Shown here: positions 49,731-61,700 of the stretch, piece by piece
Layout of the letters: the number at the start of each line of letters is the position of its first letter
How positions within the stretch are numbered: the stretch's first letter is position 1
Source of the DNA: Leptobrachium leishanense
Lineage: Eukaryota; Chordata; Amphibia; Anura; Megophryidae
Assembly (NCBI GenBank): GCA_009667805.1
Contig: CM019063.1
Span: 55,102,881-55,166,880 of the forward strand
Direction: 5' to 3'
Length of the DNA stretch: 64,000 nucleotides
Made by a program: the position numbers and the translations under genes
The notes under the pieces: model-generated
The model's database searches: none
Told to the model about the DNA's origin: nothing
The model's input: only the letters and a program-made list of their open reading frames with translations

Positions 49731-50635
49731 GGTTATTCAAAGAGCAGAATCTCAGTGCTCTTCCATTCCCCACACTTCGGGGAGTCAATTTCGCCGTCCC
49801 TGCAGTAAGCATTCACCGCAGGGTCTCCGAACTGCAGGGAAAAATCCGCCGAACTGATACAAAAATCTGCCACAAAACCACCAACTCGAATGGAAAAACT
49901 GCCTCGAATCCACCGAAAAACATCGGATCTGATATGATAAGCTGCTGAAAAAATGGCGAATGCACCCAAACCCCCCAAATACACCTGAAAAAAGCCGATG
50001 ATCCGCCGAACAGAGCCCCGACCAGTCGCTGGAAAAAGTCGACAAGCCGCTGAACGGTTAAAAAAGAACCTTCCAAAAAAACCACAGCAGCTTTTAAAAG
50101 CTGTTTGCAAAAATAATGACTGCACGAAAATGCTTGAAAAGGACTTATAAGGTCCTATGGATAATAATAGAAAGGTCTGTTACAGAAAAAAGAAAAACAC
50201 TATTTTAAAAAAAACGGAAAAAAAGATTTTGCGGAAAAAATACCGAAAAATGCCTAAACAATCCTAAAAAATAGACTTTTTGCTGAAAATTAGAAGAATA
50301 ACCGTTTTATTAGATATTGATTAAAAACGAGAATATGTTTAACATTGAAGCCTATGGGATTCGCCTGAATAAACCTGTCGAATGAAACCACCGAACAGCA
50401 GGACATTTCACTGAAACTTCTCTGCTGTTCGGTGTCTCTGAATAGATTAACCATTGCTTCTCTATGGGGAATTTCACTGCTGCCGAACAGGCACTGTACT
50501 TGCTGGCAATGCGCCAAAATTTGGTGAACTGCCTGCTCTCTGAATAGCCGAATGACCACGAAATGCCACTGTACGTGGAAATTCACTGTTCGGTGCAATT
50601 TCGGAGCCAATTCAGCTCTCTCTGAATAACCCCTT
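49731..50635 (-). mobile_element. Family F element, nearly complete
   Basis: Left GGTTATTCAAAGAGCAGAA, right CTCTCTGAATAACCCCTT before TA (50636-50637). Carries CCGCAGGGTCTCCGAACTGC, AACCATTGCTTCTCTATGGG and the AT-rich middle. Overlapping frames of up to 130 codons on the minus strand are not genes. Confidence 0.8.
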
Positions 50636-51899
50636 TAGTTTTATCATATGACCCCTCTGAACCGGACATGAAGACCCTGTACACCCCTCCACCCCTCCAC
50701 GTCCCCCTTCATCAGGGACTAGCACCTATTACCCCACAAGATGTTTTGTAAATACATCTCCCATGATGCTCAGAAACTCAACAGGGGCCCTATTCCTTAA
50801 TTCGCGCTAATGCGGAAAATCTGCGCTCGCATATTTTCCCGTAACGTCCCCATCTTAACCTGCTATTCCAGGACAGTCGTTACTTGAGCACCTCGCCCCA
50901 GAACACAGCGCTAGCTGCTGGGATACTTGTAGTAGCGCTTATGAGCTGCCGCCCAGGAAGTATCACCTCCAGGAGTCCATGATAGGACTCTATAGAGGGT
51001 TGCGTGTCCAGGCCGCGTGATCGCAGAGTGATCGCGGAGGGAGACTGGGAACTATTTATTAATAGTCTCACCTGCTCCTGAGAAGAAGTGGTGAGTCGGG
51101 CCACTGTTATCTCTGCGGGACGAGAGGTGAGTATAGGATTTATTGGGGGGGTTTATTGGGTGCTACATGATTTTGCAAATGCCCCAGAACGCAGCGCTAA
51201 CCTCCCTGATACCGGGTCCACAGGTTGGGAGGGGGGGCGCACAATGCTTGCCTTGCCCCGGGTGCCAACAACCCACGCTATGCCACTGCCTAGAGTGGTG
51301 TCAGCTATACACTCCTGACAAGGCCTAACAAGGCCCAAACGATCGTCGGGGGTTGCTGCACCTCTCGTTCAGGGATGACGTCCTTGGCAATCAGTGCTAC
51401 CCGTCCTTTCTGGGTGATTGCGTCTGATTTGCATATGGAGCAGTTGACTCTAGAGGCACAATCAAGCTAAAACCTTGTGAGACCTGAGCGGGCCCCACCG
51501 TAGAGCAGGCCTCTAGTGCTGTTGCTCGTTCTCAGGACCCTCACAAACCTCTCTGTCTCTAATGGACTTTTCCCCCGCTGATCCTGCACAGAGCTCAGAA
51601 GTGCACTAACTCCTTTTGGCCAGCAGATGGCAACACCTGCATGTTAAATTGGTTATTATAGTAAGGAATACATTGGAAACATTCCCAAATATTTGTTACT
51701 GTGTAATTAAAAATGAGCAACCAAAAAAAAAAACACAAGTTCCTGACAGTGTTTTTTATTTTGTGAAATCAACTGGTAGTGAAGGGGTTAAACAAATAGC
51801 TTCTTTCACCAGACTGGATTCACAAAGGATTTACTTCAAAAATCACTTATTTTAATTTCCAACATATCTAGGAAAACCAAAGCTTTGATCCTTCTCTTT
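50636..51899. other. Unassigned, with G and hammerhead-like relics
   Basis: 50785-50870 starts GGGGCCCTATTCCTTAATTC and may be a G fragment. 51314-51345 holds CTGACAAGGCCTAACAAGGC + CCAAACGATCGTC, which resembles a hammerhead core with several mutations. Nothing else recognised; no coding. Confidence 0.4.
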
Positions 51900-52240
51900 T
51901 TAACCCCTTAAGGACCAAGGGTCTTTAACCCTTTCACTGCTGAGGACGTGTGGGGAACGTCCTCATTGACTCCTAAGGAAAGATAGGGGTGGAGATAGGG
52001 GGTTCATTTGAACCCCGATATCTCCCACCTGTTGGCAGCTAAGAGGGTCATGTTTGGAATCATTAGAAAGGCCAGAGCATGGCCTTTCCAATAATACCAA
52101 ACATGACCATGTTTAAAGTAAATAATAATAAAAAAAAGACAAACGTGTTTTTTTAAGACATGAAATGACTCAGCAGCGAAGGGGTTAAAGTCAATGCATT
52201 TGTGATGGAACAGTTCCCTCATTGGTCCTTAAGGGGTTAA
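51900..52240. mobile_element. Two nested TTAA miniature elements
   Basis: Outer ends TTAACCCCTTAAGGACCAAG (51900) and CCTTAAGGGGTTAA (52240). The inner element runs from TTAACCCTTTCACTGCTGAG (TTAA 51925-51928) to AGCAGCGAAGGGGTTAA (TTAA 52185-52188). Inner ends match family H; it holds GGCCAGAGCATGGCCTTTCC. Removing the inner element and one TTAA joins the outer text. Confidence 0.8.
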
Positions 52241-52826
52241 TCCTTTTATTCCTGCGATCGGTTTAAAGAACTACACGATTTTATACTAAATTAAGGAAAA
52301 CTGTCTTTTCCAGTGTGATATTTTCAGATTGTGGCATCTAGCGGGCGATTAATCCATGACACGTCTTTACACTCCTGTCGGACAGCTGGCGCATTCTGCG
52401 CAGGGGGGACCGAATATTTATTCACCAACTGGCACTTGCCAACAGAAGCAATAACGTGCCATACCGTTGTGATCGCGGACACCTTCACCTCGTCTCCTTC
52501 AAAAATCAAAAAATTGGAAACTCGAGTAAAACAAAACAAGACTTCACATTTTTTATATCTCCGAACCAGAACGTTTTAAAGGTCTAGGCGTTCCTTCGGG
52601 TCATATTAAATGTTTATTTTTCTGGAAAATTACATTGTAAAGTGAAGAGATAAATCTTTTTTCGTGTCTTCCATTGATTTTAAACGCAGTTGTAAAATGC
52701 CTATTTTATGTTCAATGATTAAGGTACCGGAGTGTATCGCTGCAGCTGTTTGGGCGCCTGAAAATCAGTTTCCAAACTCGTGTAAATGCATACTTAAATA
52801 AAAGTAGTATTTAGTATACATTCACT
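52241..52826. other. Unassigned sequence
   Basis: Overlapping 71- and 82-codon frames on opposite strands near 52324-52579 have no recognisable features. No element ends seen. Confidence 0.4.
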
Positions 52827-54656
52827 TTAACCACTTGGCTGCTACGGACGCGCTCAGCCACGTGGTTACTCTGTGCTACGGACACGCTGAGCGCGTCCTA
52901 GCACAGGAGGCAGCGATCAGCTGGGATTCCGGCCGATGGCTGCGGTCCTCCAGTGCGGGCTGACATCTTGGATGTTGGATGTCAGCCCAGCATTCGGGAC
53001 CTTGGCGGGCACAAAAGACGCATTGCGCTAGCGAAATGACATCTATTACTGGCACCCCCCTGCGAGTGCGGGGAAGGTGCCTGAAGAGGAGGGGGGAAGT
53101 CTTTTGGACCTCTCTCCCTCCCGATCGGCTGGGGGCAGCGCAAAAAAGCAGGCACCGCTTGGAAGGGCACAGTCTGCCCTGCCAAGCAGCGGCTGACTTC
53201 ATCCCCTTGGGGCTGAACAGATGATGGATCGCGGTCCCCTCCCAGAGCTGGCTGACATCTTGGATGTCGGCCAAGCTTCCGGTATCTCCCCTTGACGACT
53301 GGCATCAGTTCTGGAGTTAACCCCTAGCTGCCACCTATGGTGGAGATAGGGGGTTCAAATGAACCCCCTATCTCCCGATCCGTGGCAGCTAGGGGTTAAT
53401 GTTTGGTATCGTTGGTACAGCCAGAGCATGACCTTTCCAATGATACCAAACATGACCATGTAAAATGTAAGAAAATAAAAAAATTTAATTAATTTTTTTT
53501 TAAAAAATATATATTTTTTATTTAGAAATAAACCGTTTTTAAAAAAAAATTAATGCAGCAATATTGTTCCCATTTCAATTATAATGTGAACACTGAAGCT
53601 GCACTAAAGATTTTTCTATTGGGGCGTTTGCTAATGCTGGGGTCAGACAAGCGCATTGACTGCTCACAGTAACATACGTACTTTTTATCAGTTAATTTTG
53701 ACTGATGTGGAGAAAAAGAAAAAAAAACTGTATGCAGTTGTTTCTCTACATCCACCTAGCTTTTTCACGTTGATGCCATTTTGGCGTTCGTTGCTATGTG
53801 CTTCGTGTGTTGTTCTCTATTGACTCCTTTGAAAAGCTACAACGGACAGCAGACAGTGCGGTCAGACGGACGCAAAAAGTGCATTCGTCTGACACGGGCC
53901 TTAAAATCATGTAATTTCCCCCCCCCCAAAAATGTAAAGAGTCCCCATTTCTATTTTTTTAACAAGCGAACACCATAGAAAATGTAACCGCAGATAAAAT
54001 GTGAATTTTTTTTTAATTTAATTTAATTTTAATTCAAATTTTATTGCATTTTTGTTATAGCATTCAGGCAGGACATGACGTATACATATAATAATGATAT
54101 ATTATGAATCTGCCGAGTCTGCCGGAAAGAATGATATATAATATGTCTGAGTCATATAATAAAACGTGGCTTCAAATCGGATGGTGTCTTTTGGACCCGT
54201 CTCCCTCCAGATGGGCTGAAGTTAGAAAAAAAAAAGAGGCACCGCTGGAAAGGGCACAGTCTGCCCTTTCCAGCAGTGCTTCTCTTTAACACATTAGGTG
54301 GCAGATTGCGATTTGGTGCCCACGGCGATGGATTGCGGTACTGTTCTGGAAGTGGCTGACATATTGGATGTCAGCCAAGCCTCCAGGCATCCCCCCGTCC
54401 ACTGATGTCATTACCTTATGCGTGATGATGTCAGTTGGGCAATTAACACCCTAGCTGCCAAGTGGAGTATCTCCCAATTGGTCGCTGATAGTGGGTCATG
54501 TTTGATATCACTGGAAAGGCCAGAACATGGTCTTTCCATTGATATCAAACATGACAATGTCTGGTATAATCAAAAACAAATAAAAATAAAATTTAAAAAA
54601 GTGTTTTTTTTTAAATTTTGTCTTGTAGAATAATAAAATAGGACTTCAAATCATGC
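52827..54656. mobile_element. Family H TTAA element(s) with a K fragment
   Basis: Starts TTAACCACTTGGCTGCTACG, contains GACACGCTGAGCGCGTCC, GATGTCAGCCCAGC, the landmark TTCCCATTTCAATTATAATG and GAATGATATATAATATGTCT. A second H-like segment follows from ~54180. The frames at 52876-53305 sit in the GC-rich end and are by-products. Confidence 0.6.
53635..53900 (+). mobile_element. Short family K derivative
   Basis: Left TGCTGGGGTCAGACAAGCGC and right CGTCTGACACGGGCC are K ends; only ~266 bp with a different middle (GAAAAAGAAAAAAAAC). It interrupts the H phrase GCGTTTGCTA | AAATCATGTAATTTCC. Flanks TAA/TTA as at 46436. Confidence 0.65.
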
Positions 54657-55509
54657 TTAACCCCTTAACGCCGCAGGACGTACATTTACGCCCTGCATTA
54701 GGCGGGCTTTGACAGGTTTACAGCCCCCTCCATAATAATCACCTCCTCTGGTCGCTCCCACGCTGCTCTGACTCCCGCGGAGTGAGATCAGTGTGAATCC
54801 CTCCTCCGGCGCAGTGACGTCATCGTGCCGGTGGCGCGATGACGTCAGTTTCAGGCGTCCCCCCCTGCCGGAGCAGGGGAAGCGCCTGAAGGGGAGGGGG
54901 GGATCCTTTGGATCCCTCTATCTCCCGATCGCCGGGGACCAGGCGGCTGTGGCCAGCATCGCTGGAAGGGTCACAGCCTGACCTTTCCAGCGATGTATGG
55001 GGGTTAACCCCTTAGTTGCCAGGTCGCGACCGGGCACTAATTTGTGCCCGATCGCGGCCTATTTCCGGTGGGGGCCGCTATCTTGGATGGCAGCCCCCAC
55101 CTCTGGGTCCCCCCCAGTCAACTGACTCATTGCGCCATGCGCGATGATGTCAGTTAACCGGGGAACCCCCTAGCTGCAAAGGAATTTTCTATGGAAATCC
55201 CTTAGAGGAGATAGGGGGGTTCTTTGCACCCCTTTATCTCCTGATCGGTGGCAGCTAGGGGGTCATGTATGATATTGCTGGAAAGGCCAGAGCATGGCCT
55301 TTCCAATGATATCAAACATGACCATGTTATCTATACTATAAAAGGATAAGCTAAAAACTGTCCGTCGCCAAAACCCTACTGCGCATGCGCGATGGACATT
55401 TGAAAGCGGCCGTTAGAACACACAGGTAGCTGCGCGTGCCAGCCGCGTGAAAAAAAAAAAAAAAAAAACGGCACGAGCCGCGCGCAGCTACCCGTGTGTT
55501 TACACGGCC

Positions 55510-57620
55510 AGATGCCCCGATCCTCCAGCGGTGACCGTCCTCCAGCTGCCGGCGGGCCTCCAGGCTCAGGCGAGCCCCCGGCTCGGTTTGGGCCTACAGG
55601 CCCAGCCGAGCCGGGGACTCGCCTAAGCCTAGAGGCCCGCCGAGCAGCCAGCGGCAGCCAGAGAAGGTCACCGCTGGAGGATCGGGGCCGAAGTTCCAAA
55701 CAAATACACCCCAAAATTGGCCCTGAGCTCCAGCGGAGACCTCCTCCGGCTGCCGCTGGCTGCTCGGCGGCCCTCTAGGCTTAGGCGAGCCCCCGGCTCG
55801 GTTTGGGCCTACAGGCCAGCCGAGCCGGGGACTCGCCTAAGCCTAGAGGCCCGCCGAGCAGCCAGCGGCAGCCGGAGAAGGTCACCGCTGGAGGATCGGG
55901 GCGAAGTTCCCAAACAAATACACCCCAAAATCGGCCCTGAGCTCCAGCGGAGACCTCCTCCGGCTGCCGCTGGCTGCTCGGCGGCCCTCTAGGCTTAGGC
56001 GAGCCCCCGGCTCGGTTTGGGCCTACAGGCCCAGCCGAGCCGGGGACTCGCCTAAGCCTAGAGGCCCGCCGAGCAGCCAGCGGCAGCCGGAGAAGGTCAC
56101 CGCTGGAGGATCGGGGCCGAAGTTCCCAAACAAATACACCCCAAAATCGGCCCTGAGCTCCAGCGGAGACCTCCTCCGGCTGCCGCTGGCTGCTCGGCGG
56201 CCCTCTAGGCTTAGGCGAGCCCCCGGCTCGGTTTGGGCCTACAGGCCCAGCCGAGCCGGGGACTCGCCTAAGCCTAGAGGCCCGCCGAGCAGCCAGCGGC
56301 AGCCGGAGAAGGTCACCGCTGGAGGATCGGGGCCGAAGTTCCCAAACAAATACACCCCAAAATCGGCCCTGAGCTCCAGCGGAGACCTCCTCCGGCTGCC
56401 GCTGGCTGCTCGGCGGCCCTCTAGGCTTAGGCGAGCCCCCGGCTCGGTTTGGGCCTACAGGCCCAGCCGAGCCGGGGACTCGCCTAAGCCTAGAGGCCCG
56501 CCGAGCAGCCAGCGGCAGCCGGAGAAGGTCACCGCTGGAGGATCGGGGCCGAAGTTCCCAAACAAATACACCCCAAAATCGGCCCTGAGCTCCAGCGGAG
56601 ACCTCCTCCGGCTGCCGCTGGCTGCTCGGCGGCCCTCTAGGCTTAGGCGAGCCCCCGGCTCGGTTTGGGCCTACAGGCCCAGCCGAGCCGGGGACTCGCC
56701 TAAGCCTAGAGGCCCGCCGAGCAGCCAGCGGCAGCCAGAGAAGGTCACCGCTGGAGGATCGGGGCCGAAGTTCCCAAACAAATACACCCCAAAATCGGCC
56801 CTGAGCTCCAGCGGAGACCTCCTCCGGCTGCCGCTGGCTGCTCGGCGGCCCTCTAGGCTTAGGCGAGCCCCCGGCTCGGTTTGGGCCTACAGGCCCAGCC
56901 GAGCCGGGGACTCGCCTAAGCCTAGAGGCCCGCCGAGCAGCCAGCAGCAGCCGGAGAAGGTCACCGCTGGAGGATCGGGGCCGAAGTTCCCAAACAAACA
57001 CACCCCAAAATCGGCCCTGAGCTCCAGCGGAGACCTCCTCCGGCTGCCGCTGGCTGCTCGGCGGCCCTCTAGGCTTAGGCGAGCCCCCGGCTCGGTTTGG
57101 GCCTACAGGCCCAGCCGAGCCGGGGACTCGCCTAAGCCTAGAGGCCCGCCGAGCAGCCAGCGGCAGCCAGAGAAGGTCACCGCTGGAGGATCGGGGCCGA
57201 AGTTCCCAAACAAATACACCCCAAAATCGGCCCTGAGCTCCAGCGGAGACCTCCTCCGGCTGCCGCTGGCTGCTCGGCGGGCCTCTAGGCTTAGGCGAGC
57301 CCCCGGCTCGGTTTGGGCCTACAGGCCCAGCCGAGCCGGGGACTCGCCTAAGCCTAGAGGCCCGCCGAGCAGCCAGCGGCAGCCGGAGAAGGTCACCGCT
57401 GGAGGATCGGGGCCGAAGTTCCCAAAAAATACACCCCAAAATCGGCCCTGAGCTCCAGCGGAGACCTCCTCCAGCTGCCGCTGGCTGCTCGGCGGGCCTC
57501 TAGGCTTAGGCGAGCCCCCGGCTTGGCTTGGGCCTACAGGCCCAGCCGAGCCGGGGACTCGCCTAAGCGTAGAGGCCGGCCGAGCAGCCTGCTCGGCCGG
57601 AGGAGGTCACCGCTGGAGCT
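55510..57620. repeat. 216-bp GC-rich satellite, ~10 self-complementary units
   Basis: The linker word CCCAAACAAATACACCCCAA starts near 55697, 55911, 56127, 56343, 56559, 56775, 56991, 57207 and 57423: the period is exactly 216 bp for seven steps. Each unit folds on itself: CTCCAGCGGAGACCTCCTCC + GGCTGCCGCTGGCTGCTCGG pairs with CCGAGCAGCCAGCGGCAGCC + GGAGAAGGTCACCGCTGGAG, and an inner arm GGCTTAGGCGAGCCCCCGGC pairs with GCCGGGGACTCGCCTAAGCC. Units differ at only a few bases. As 216 is a multiple of 3 and units lack stops, a 552-codon minus-strand frame (55781-57439) runs through; it is not a gene. Confidence 0.95.
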
Positions 57621-57640
57621 CAGGGCCGATGTTGCCTAAC

Positions 57641-57860
57641 ACATACTCACCGACATCGGCCCTTAGCTCCTCCAGCGATGGCGGTCCCGCTTGCAGCATC
57701 CTCTCTCCGTTGCTCGCCGGAATGACGTCACGAAAGCCTTTGACCCCCGGGGGTCAAAGGCTTTCGTGACGTCATCCTGGCGAGCAACGGAGAGAGAGAG
57801 GATGCTGCAAGCGGGACCGCCATCGCTGGAGGAGCTAAGGGCCGATGTCGGTGAGTATGT
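57641..57860. repeat. Spacer-less palindrome 1, ~108-112 bp arms
   Basis: Centre TGACCCCCGGGGGTCA at 57741-57756. ACATACTCAC at the left edge pairs with GTGAGTATGT at the right edge. Arms include CCTTAGCTCCTCCAGCGATG, CGTTGCTCGCC and TGACGTCACGAAAGCC. Only a few mismatches or small length differences. The TGACGTCA word matches the CRE consensus. Frames on both strands mirror each other. Confidence 0.92.
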
Positions 57861-58548
57861 GTGGAACCGGTGGAGGACTCGAGGCCGATGTAGGTGAGTA
57901 TGTGCTCTACACACACACACACACCCTGCTTGCTCGGCCGGTATCCAAGCTTAGGCGAGCCCCCGGCTTGGCTTGGGCCTAGAGGCCCTGCCGAGCCGGG
58001 GACTCGCCTGAGCATGGAGGCCGGTCGAGTTGCATGCTTGGGCGTCCTCCAGGCTCAGGCGAGTCCCCGGCTCGGCTGGGCCTCTAGGCCCACGCCAAGC
58101 CGGGGGCTCGCCTAAGCTTGGTCGGCATCCAGGCTCAGGCGAGCCCCCGGCTTGGCTTGGGCCTAGAGGCCCAGCCGAGCCAGGGACTCACCTGAGCCTG
58201 GAGGACGGCCGAGCATGCAACTCGACCGGCCTCCATGCTCAGGCGAGTCCCCGGCTCTGCTGGGCCTCTAGGCCCAAGCCGGGGGCTCGCCTAAGCTTGG
58301 ATACTGGCCGAGTAAGCAGGGTGGGTGTGGAGAGCACATACTCACCTACATTAGCCCTGAGCTCCAGCGGTGACTGTCCTCCGGCTGTCGCAGGCTGCTC
58401 GGCCGGCCTCCAGGCTCAGGCGAGCCCCCGGCTTGGCTTGGGCCTACAGGCCCAGCCGAGCCGGGGGCTCGCCTAAGCCTGGAGGCCGGCCGAGCAGCCT
58501 ACGACAGCCACCGCTGAGGCTCCGGGCCAATGTAGGGGGATGTTGCCT
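57861..58548. repeat. Diverged hairpin units related to the 216-bp satellite
   Basis: Words GGCGAGCCCCCGGCTTGGCT, GGGCCTAGAGGCC and CCGGGGACTCGCCTGAGC recur in alternating orientation four to five times, with extra CACACACA near 57910 and less regular spacing. They look like ancestral or degraded versions of the neighbouring satellite. Confidence 0.8.
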
Positions 58549-58771
58549 ACACATACTCACCTACATCGGCCCTTAGCTCCTCCAGCGATGGCGGTCCCGC
58601 TTCCAGCGTCCTCTCTCGCTCCGTTGTTCGCCGGAATGACGTCACGAAAGCCTTTGACCCCCGGGGGTCAAAGGCTTTCGTGACGTCATCCCGGCGACCA
58701 ACGGAGCGAGAGAGGACGCTGGAAGCGGGACGCGGGACCGCCATCGCTGGAGGGCCGATGTAGGTGAGTAT
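58549..58771. repeat. Spacer-less palindrome 2, related to palindrome 1
   Basis: Centre TGACCCCCGGGGGTCA at 58655-58670, arms of about 110 bp reaching CTACATACTCACC-like text at the left (58549 on) and GGTGAGTATATCC at the right. Same arm words as palindrome 1 (GCGATGGCGGTCCCGCTT, TGACGTCACGAAAGCC), with a small duplication GGGACGCGGGACC on the right. The 19-bp array begins at its right edge. Confidence 0.9.
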
Positions 58772-61700
58772 ATCCACGAGCGGGGGGCCATATCCACGAG
58801 CGGGGGGCCATATCCACGAGCGGGGGGGCGATATCCACGTGCTGGGGCGATATCCACGAGCTGGGGCAGTATCCACGAGCTGGGGGCAGTATCCACGAGC
58901 TGGGGCAGTATCCACGAGCTGGGGGCAGTATCCACGTGCTGGGGCAGTATCCACGAGCTGGGGCAGTATCCACGTGCTGGGGCAATATCCACGTGCTTGG
59001 GCAGTATCCACGTGCTGGGGCGATATCCACGAGCTGGGGCAGTATCCACGTGCTGGGGCAGTATCCACGTGCTGGGGCAGTATCCACGTGCTGGGGCAGT
59101 ATCCACGTGCTGGGGCAATATCCACGTGTTTGGGCAGTATCCACGAGCTTGGGCAGTATCCACGAGCTGGGGCAGTATCCACGTGCTGGGGCAGTATCCA
59201 CGTGCTGGGGCAGTATCCATCCACGTGCTGGGGCAGTATCCACGTGCTGGGGCAGTATCCACGTGCTGGGGCAGTATCAATCCACGTGCTGGGGCAATAT
59301 CCATGTGCTGGGCAGTATCCACGTGCTGGGGCAGTATCCAGGAGCTGGGGCAATATCCACGTGCTGGGGCAGTATCCACGTGCTGGGGCAATATCCACGT
59401 GCTGGGTCAATATCCACGTGCTGGGTCAATATCCACGTGCTGGGGCAGTATCCACGTGCTGGGGCAATATCCACGTGCTGGGGCAATATCCACGTGCTGG
59501 GGCAGTATCCACGTGCTGGGGCAATATCCACGTGCTGGGTCAATATCCACATGCTGGGTCAATATCCACGTGCTGGGGCAGTATCCACGTGCTGGGGCAA
59601 TATCCACGTGCTGGGGCAATATCCACGTGCTGGGTCAATATCCACGTGCTGGGGCAGTATCCACGTGCTGGGGCAATATCCAGGAGCTGGGGCAGTATCC
59701 ACGAGCTGGGGCAATATCCACGTGCTGGGGCAGTATCCATCCACGTGCTGGGGCAATAGCCACGTGCTAGGGCAGTATCCACGAGCTGGGGCAGTATCCA
59801 CGAGCTGGGGCAATATCCACGTGCTGGGGCAATATCCACGTGCTAGGGCAGTATCCACGAGCTGGGGCAGTATCCACGTGCTGCGGCAATATCCACGTGC
59901 TGGGGCAATATCCACGTGCTGGGGCAATATCCATGTGCTGGGCAGTATCCACGTGCTGGGGCAGTATCCACGTTCTGGGGCAGTATCCACGTGCTGGGGC
60001 AGTATCCACGTGCTGGGGCAATATCCAGGAGCTGGGGCAATATCCACGTGCTGGGGCAATATCCACGTGCTGGGCAGTATCCACGTGCTGGGGCAATATC
60101 CACGAGCTGGGGCAGTATCCACGAGCTGGGGCAGTATACATGAGCAGGGGCAATATCCACGTGCTGGGGCAGTATCCACGTGCTGGGGCAATATCCACGT
60201 GCTGGGTCAATATCCACGTGCTGGGTCAATATCCACGTGCTGGGGCAGTATCCACGTGCTGCGGCAATATCCACGTGCTGGGGCAATATCCACGTTCTGG
60301 GGCAGTATCCACGTGCTGGGGCAGTATCCACGTGCTGGGGCAATATCCAGGAGCTGGGGCAATATCCACGTGCTGGGGCAATATCCACGTGCTGGGGCAG
60401 TATCCACATGCTGGGGCAATATCCACGAGCTGGGGCAGTATCCACGAGCTGGGGCAATATCCACGTGCTGGGCAGTATCCACGTGCTGGGGCAATATCCA
60501 CGTGCTGGGTCAATATCCACGTGCTGGGTCAATATCCACGTGCTAGGGCAGTATCCACGAGCTGGGGCAGTATCCACGTGCTGCGGCAATATCCACGTGC
60601 TGGGGCAATATCCACGTGCTGGGGCAATATCCACGTGCTGGGGCAGTATCCACGTGCTGGGGCAGTATCCACGTTCTGGGGCAGTATCCACGTGCTGGGG
60701 CAGTATCCACGTGCTGGGGCAATATCCAGGAGCTGGGGCAATATCCACGTGCTGGGGCAATATCCGTGCTGGGGCAGTATCCACGTGCTGGGGCAATATC
60801 CACGAGCTGGGGCAGTATCCACGAGCTGGGGCAGTATACATGAGCAGGGGCAATATCCACGTGCTGGGGCAGTATCCACGTGCTGGGGCAATATCCACGT
60901 GCTGGGTCAATATCCACGTGCTGGGTCAATATCCACGTGCTGGGGCAGTATCCACGTGCTGGGGCAATATCCACGTGCTGGGGCAATATCCACGTTCTGG
61001 GGCAGTATCCACGTGCTGGGGCAGTATCCACGTGCTGGGGCAATATCCAGGAGCTGGGGCAATATCCACGTGCTGGGGCAATATCCACGTGCTGGGGCAG
61101 TATCCACGTGCTGGGGCAATATCCACGAGCTGGGGCAGTATCCACGAGCTGGGGCAATATCCACGTGCTGGGCAGTATCCACGTGCTGGGGCAATATCCA
61201 CGTGCTGGGTCAATATCCACGTGCTGGGTCAATATCCACGTGCTGGGGCAGTATCCACGTGCTGGGGCAATATCCACGTGCTGGGGCAATATCCACGTGC
61301 TGGGGCAGTATCCACGTGCTGGGGCAATATCCACGTGCTGGGTCAATATCCACGTGCTGGGTCAATATCCACGTGCTGGGGCAGTATCCACGTGCTGGGG
61401 CAATATCCACGTGCTGGGGCAATATCCACGTGCTGGGTCAATATCCACGTGCTGGGGCAGTATCCACGTGCTGGGGCAATATCCAGGAGCTGGGGCAGTA
61501 TCCACGAGCTGGGGCAATATCCACGTGCTGGGGCAGTATCCATCCACGTGCTGGGGCAATATCCACGTGCTAGGGCAGTATCCACGAGCTGGGGCAGTAT
61601 CCACGAGCTGGGGCAATATCCACGTGCTGGGGCAATATCCACGTGCTAGGGCAGTATCCACGAGCTGGGGCAGTATCCACGTGCTGCGGCAATATCCACG

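Noticed and set aside
51314..51345. Third hammerhead ribozyme
   Set aside because: Core reads CTGACAA and CAAA instead of CTGATGA and GAAA, and stem I pairs poorly; at best a decayed relic.
55781..57439. 552-codon minus-strand frame, Pro/Arg/Ser-rich
   Set aside because: It follows from a 216-bp (72-codon) tandem repeat without stops; its repeats are perfect in the noncoding hairpin sense and no domain is visible.
58936..61573. Frames of 536, 577, 489 and 355 codons with a 19-residue repeat
   Set aside because: A 19-bp unit without stops opens all frames on both strands; nothing selects one frame.
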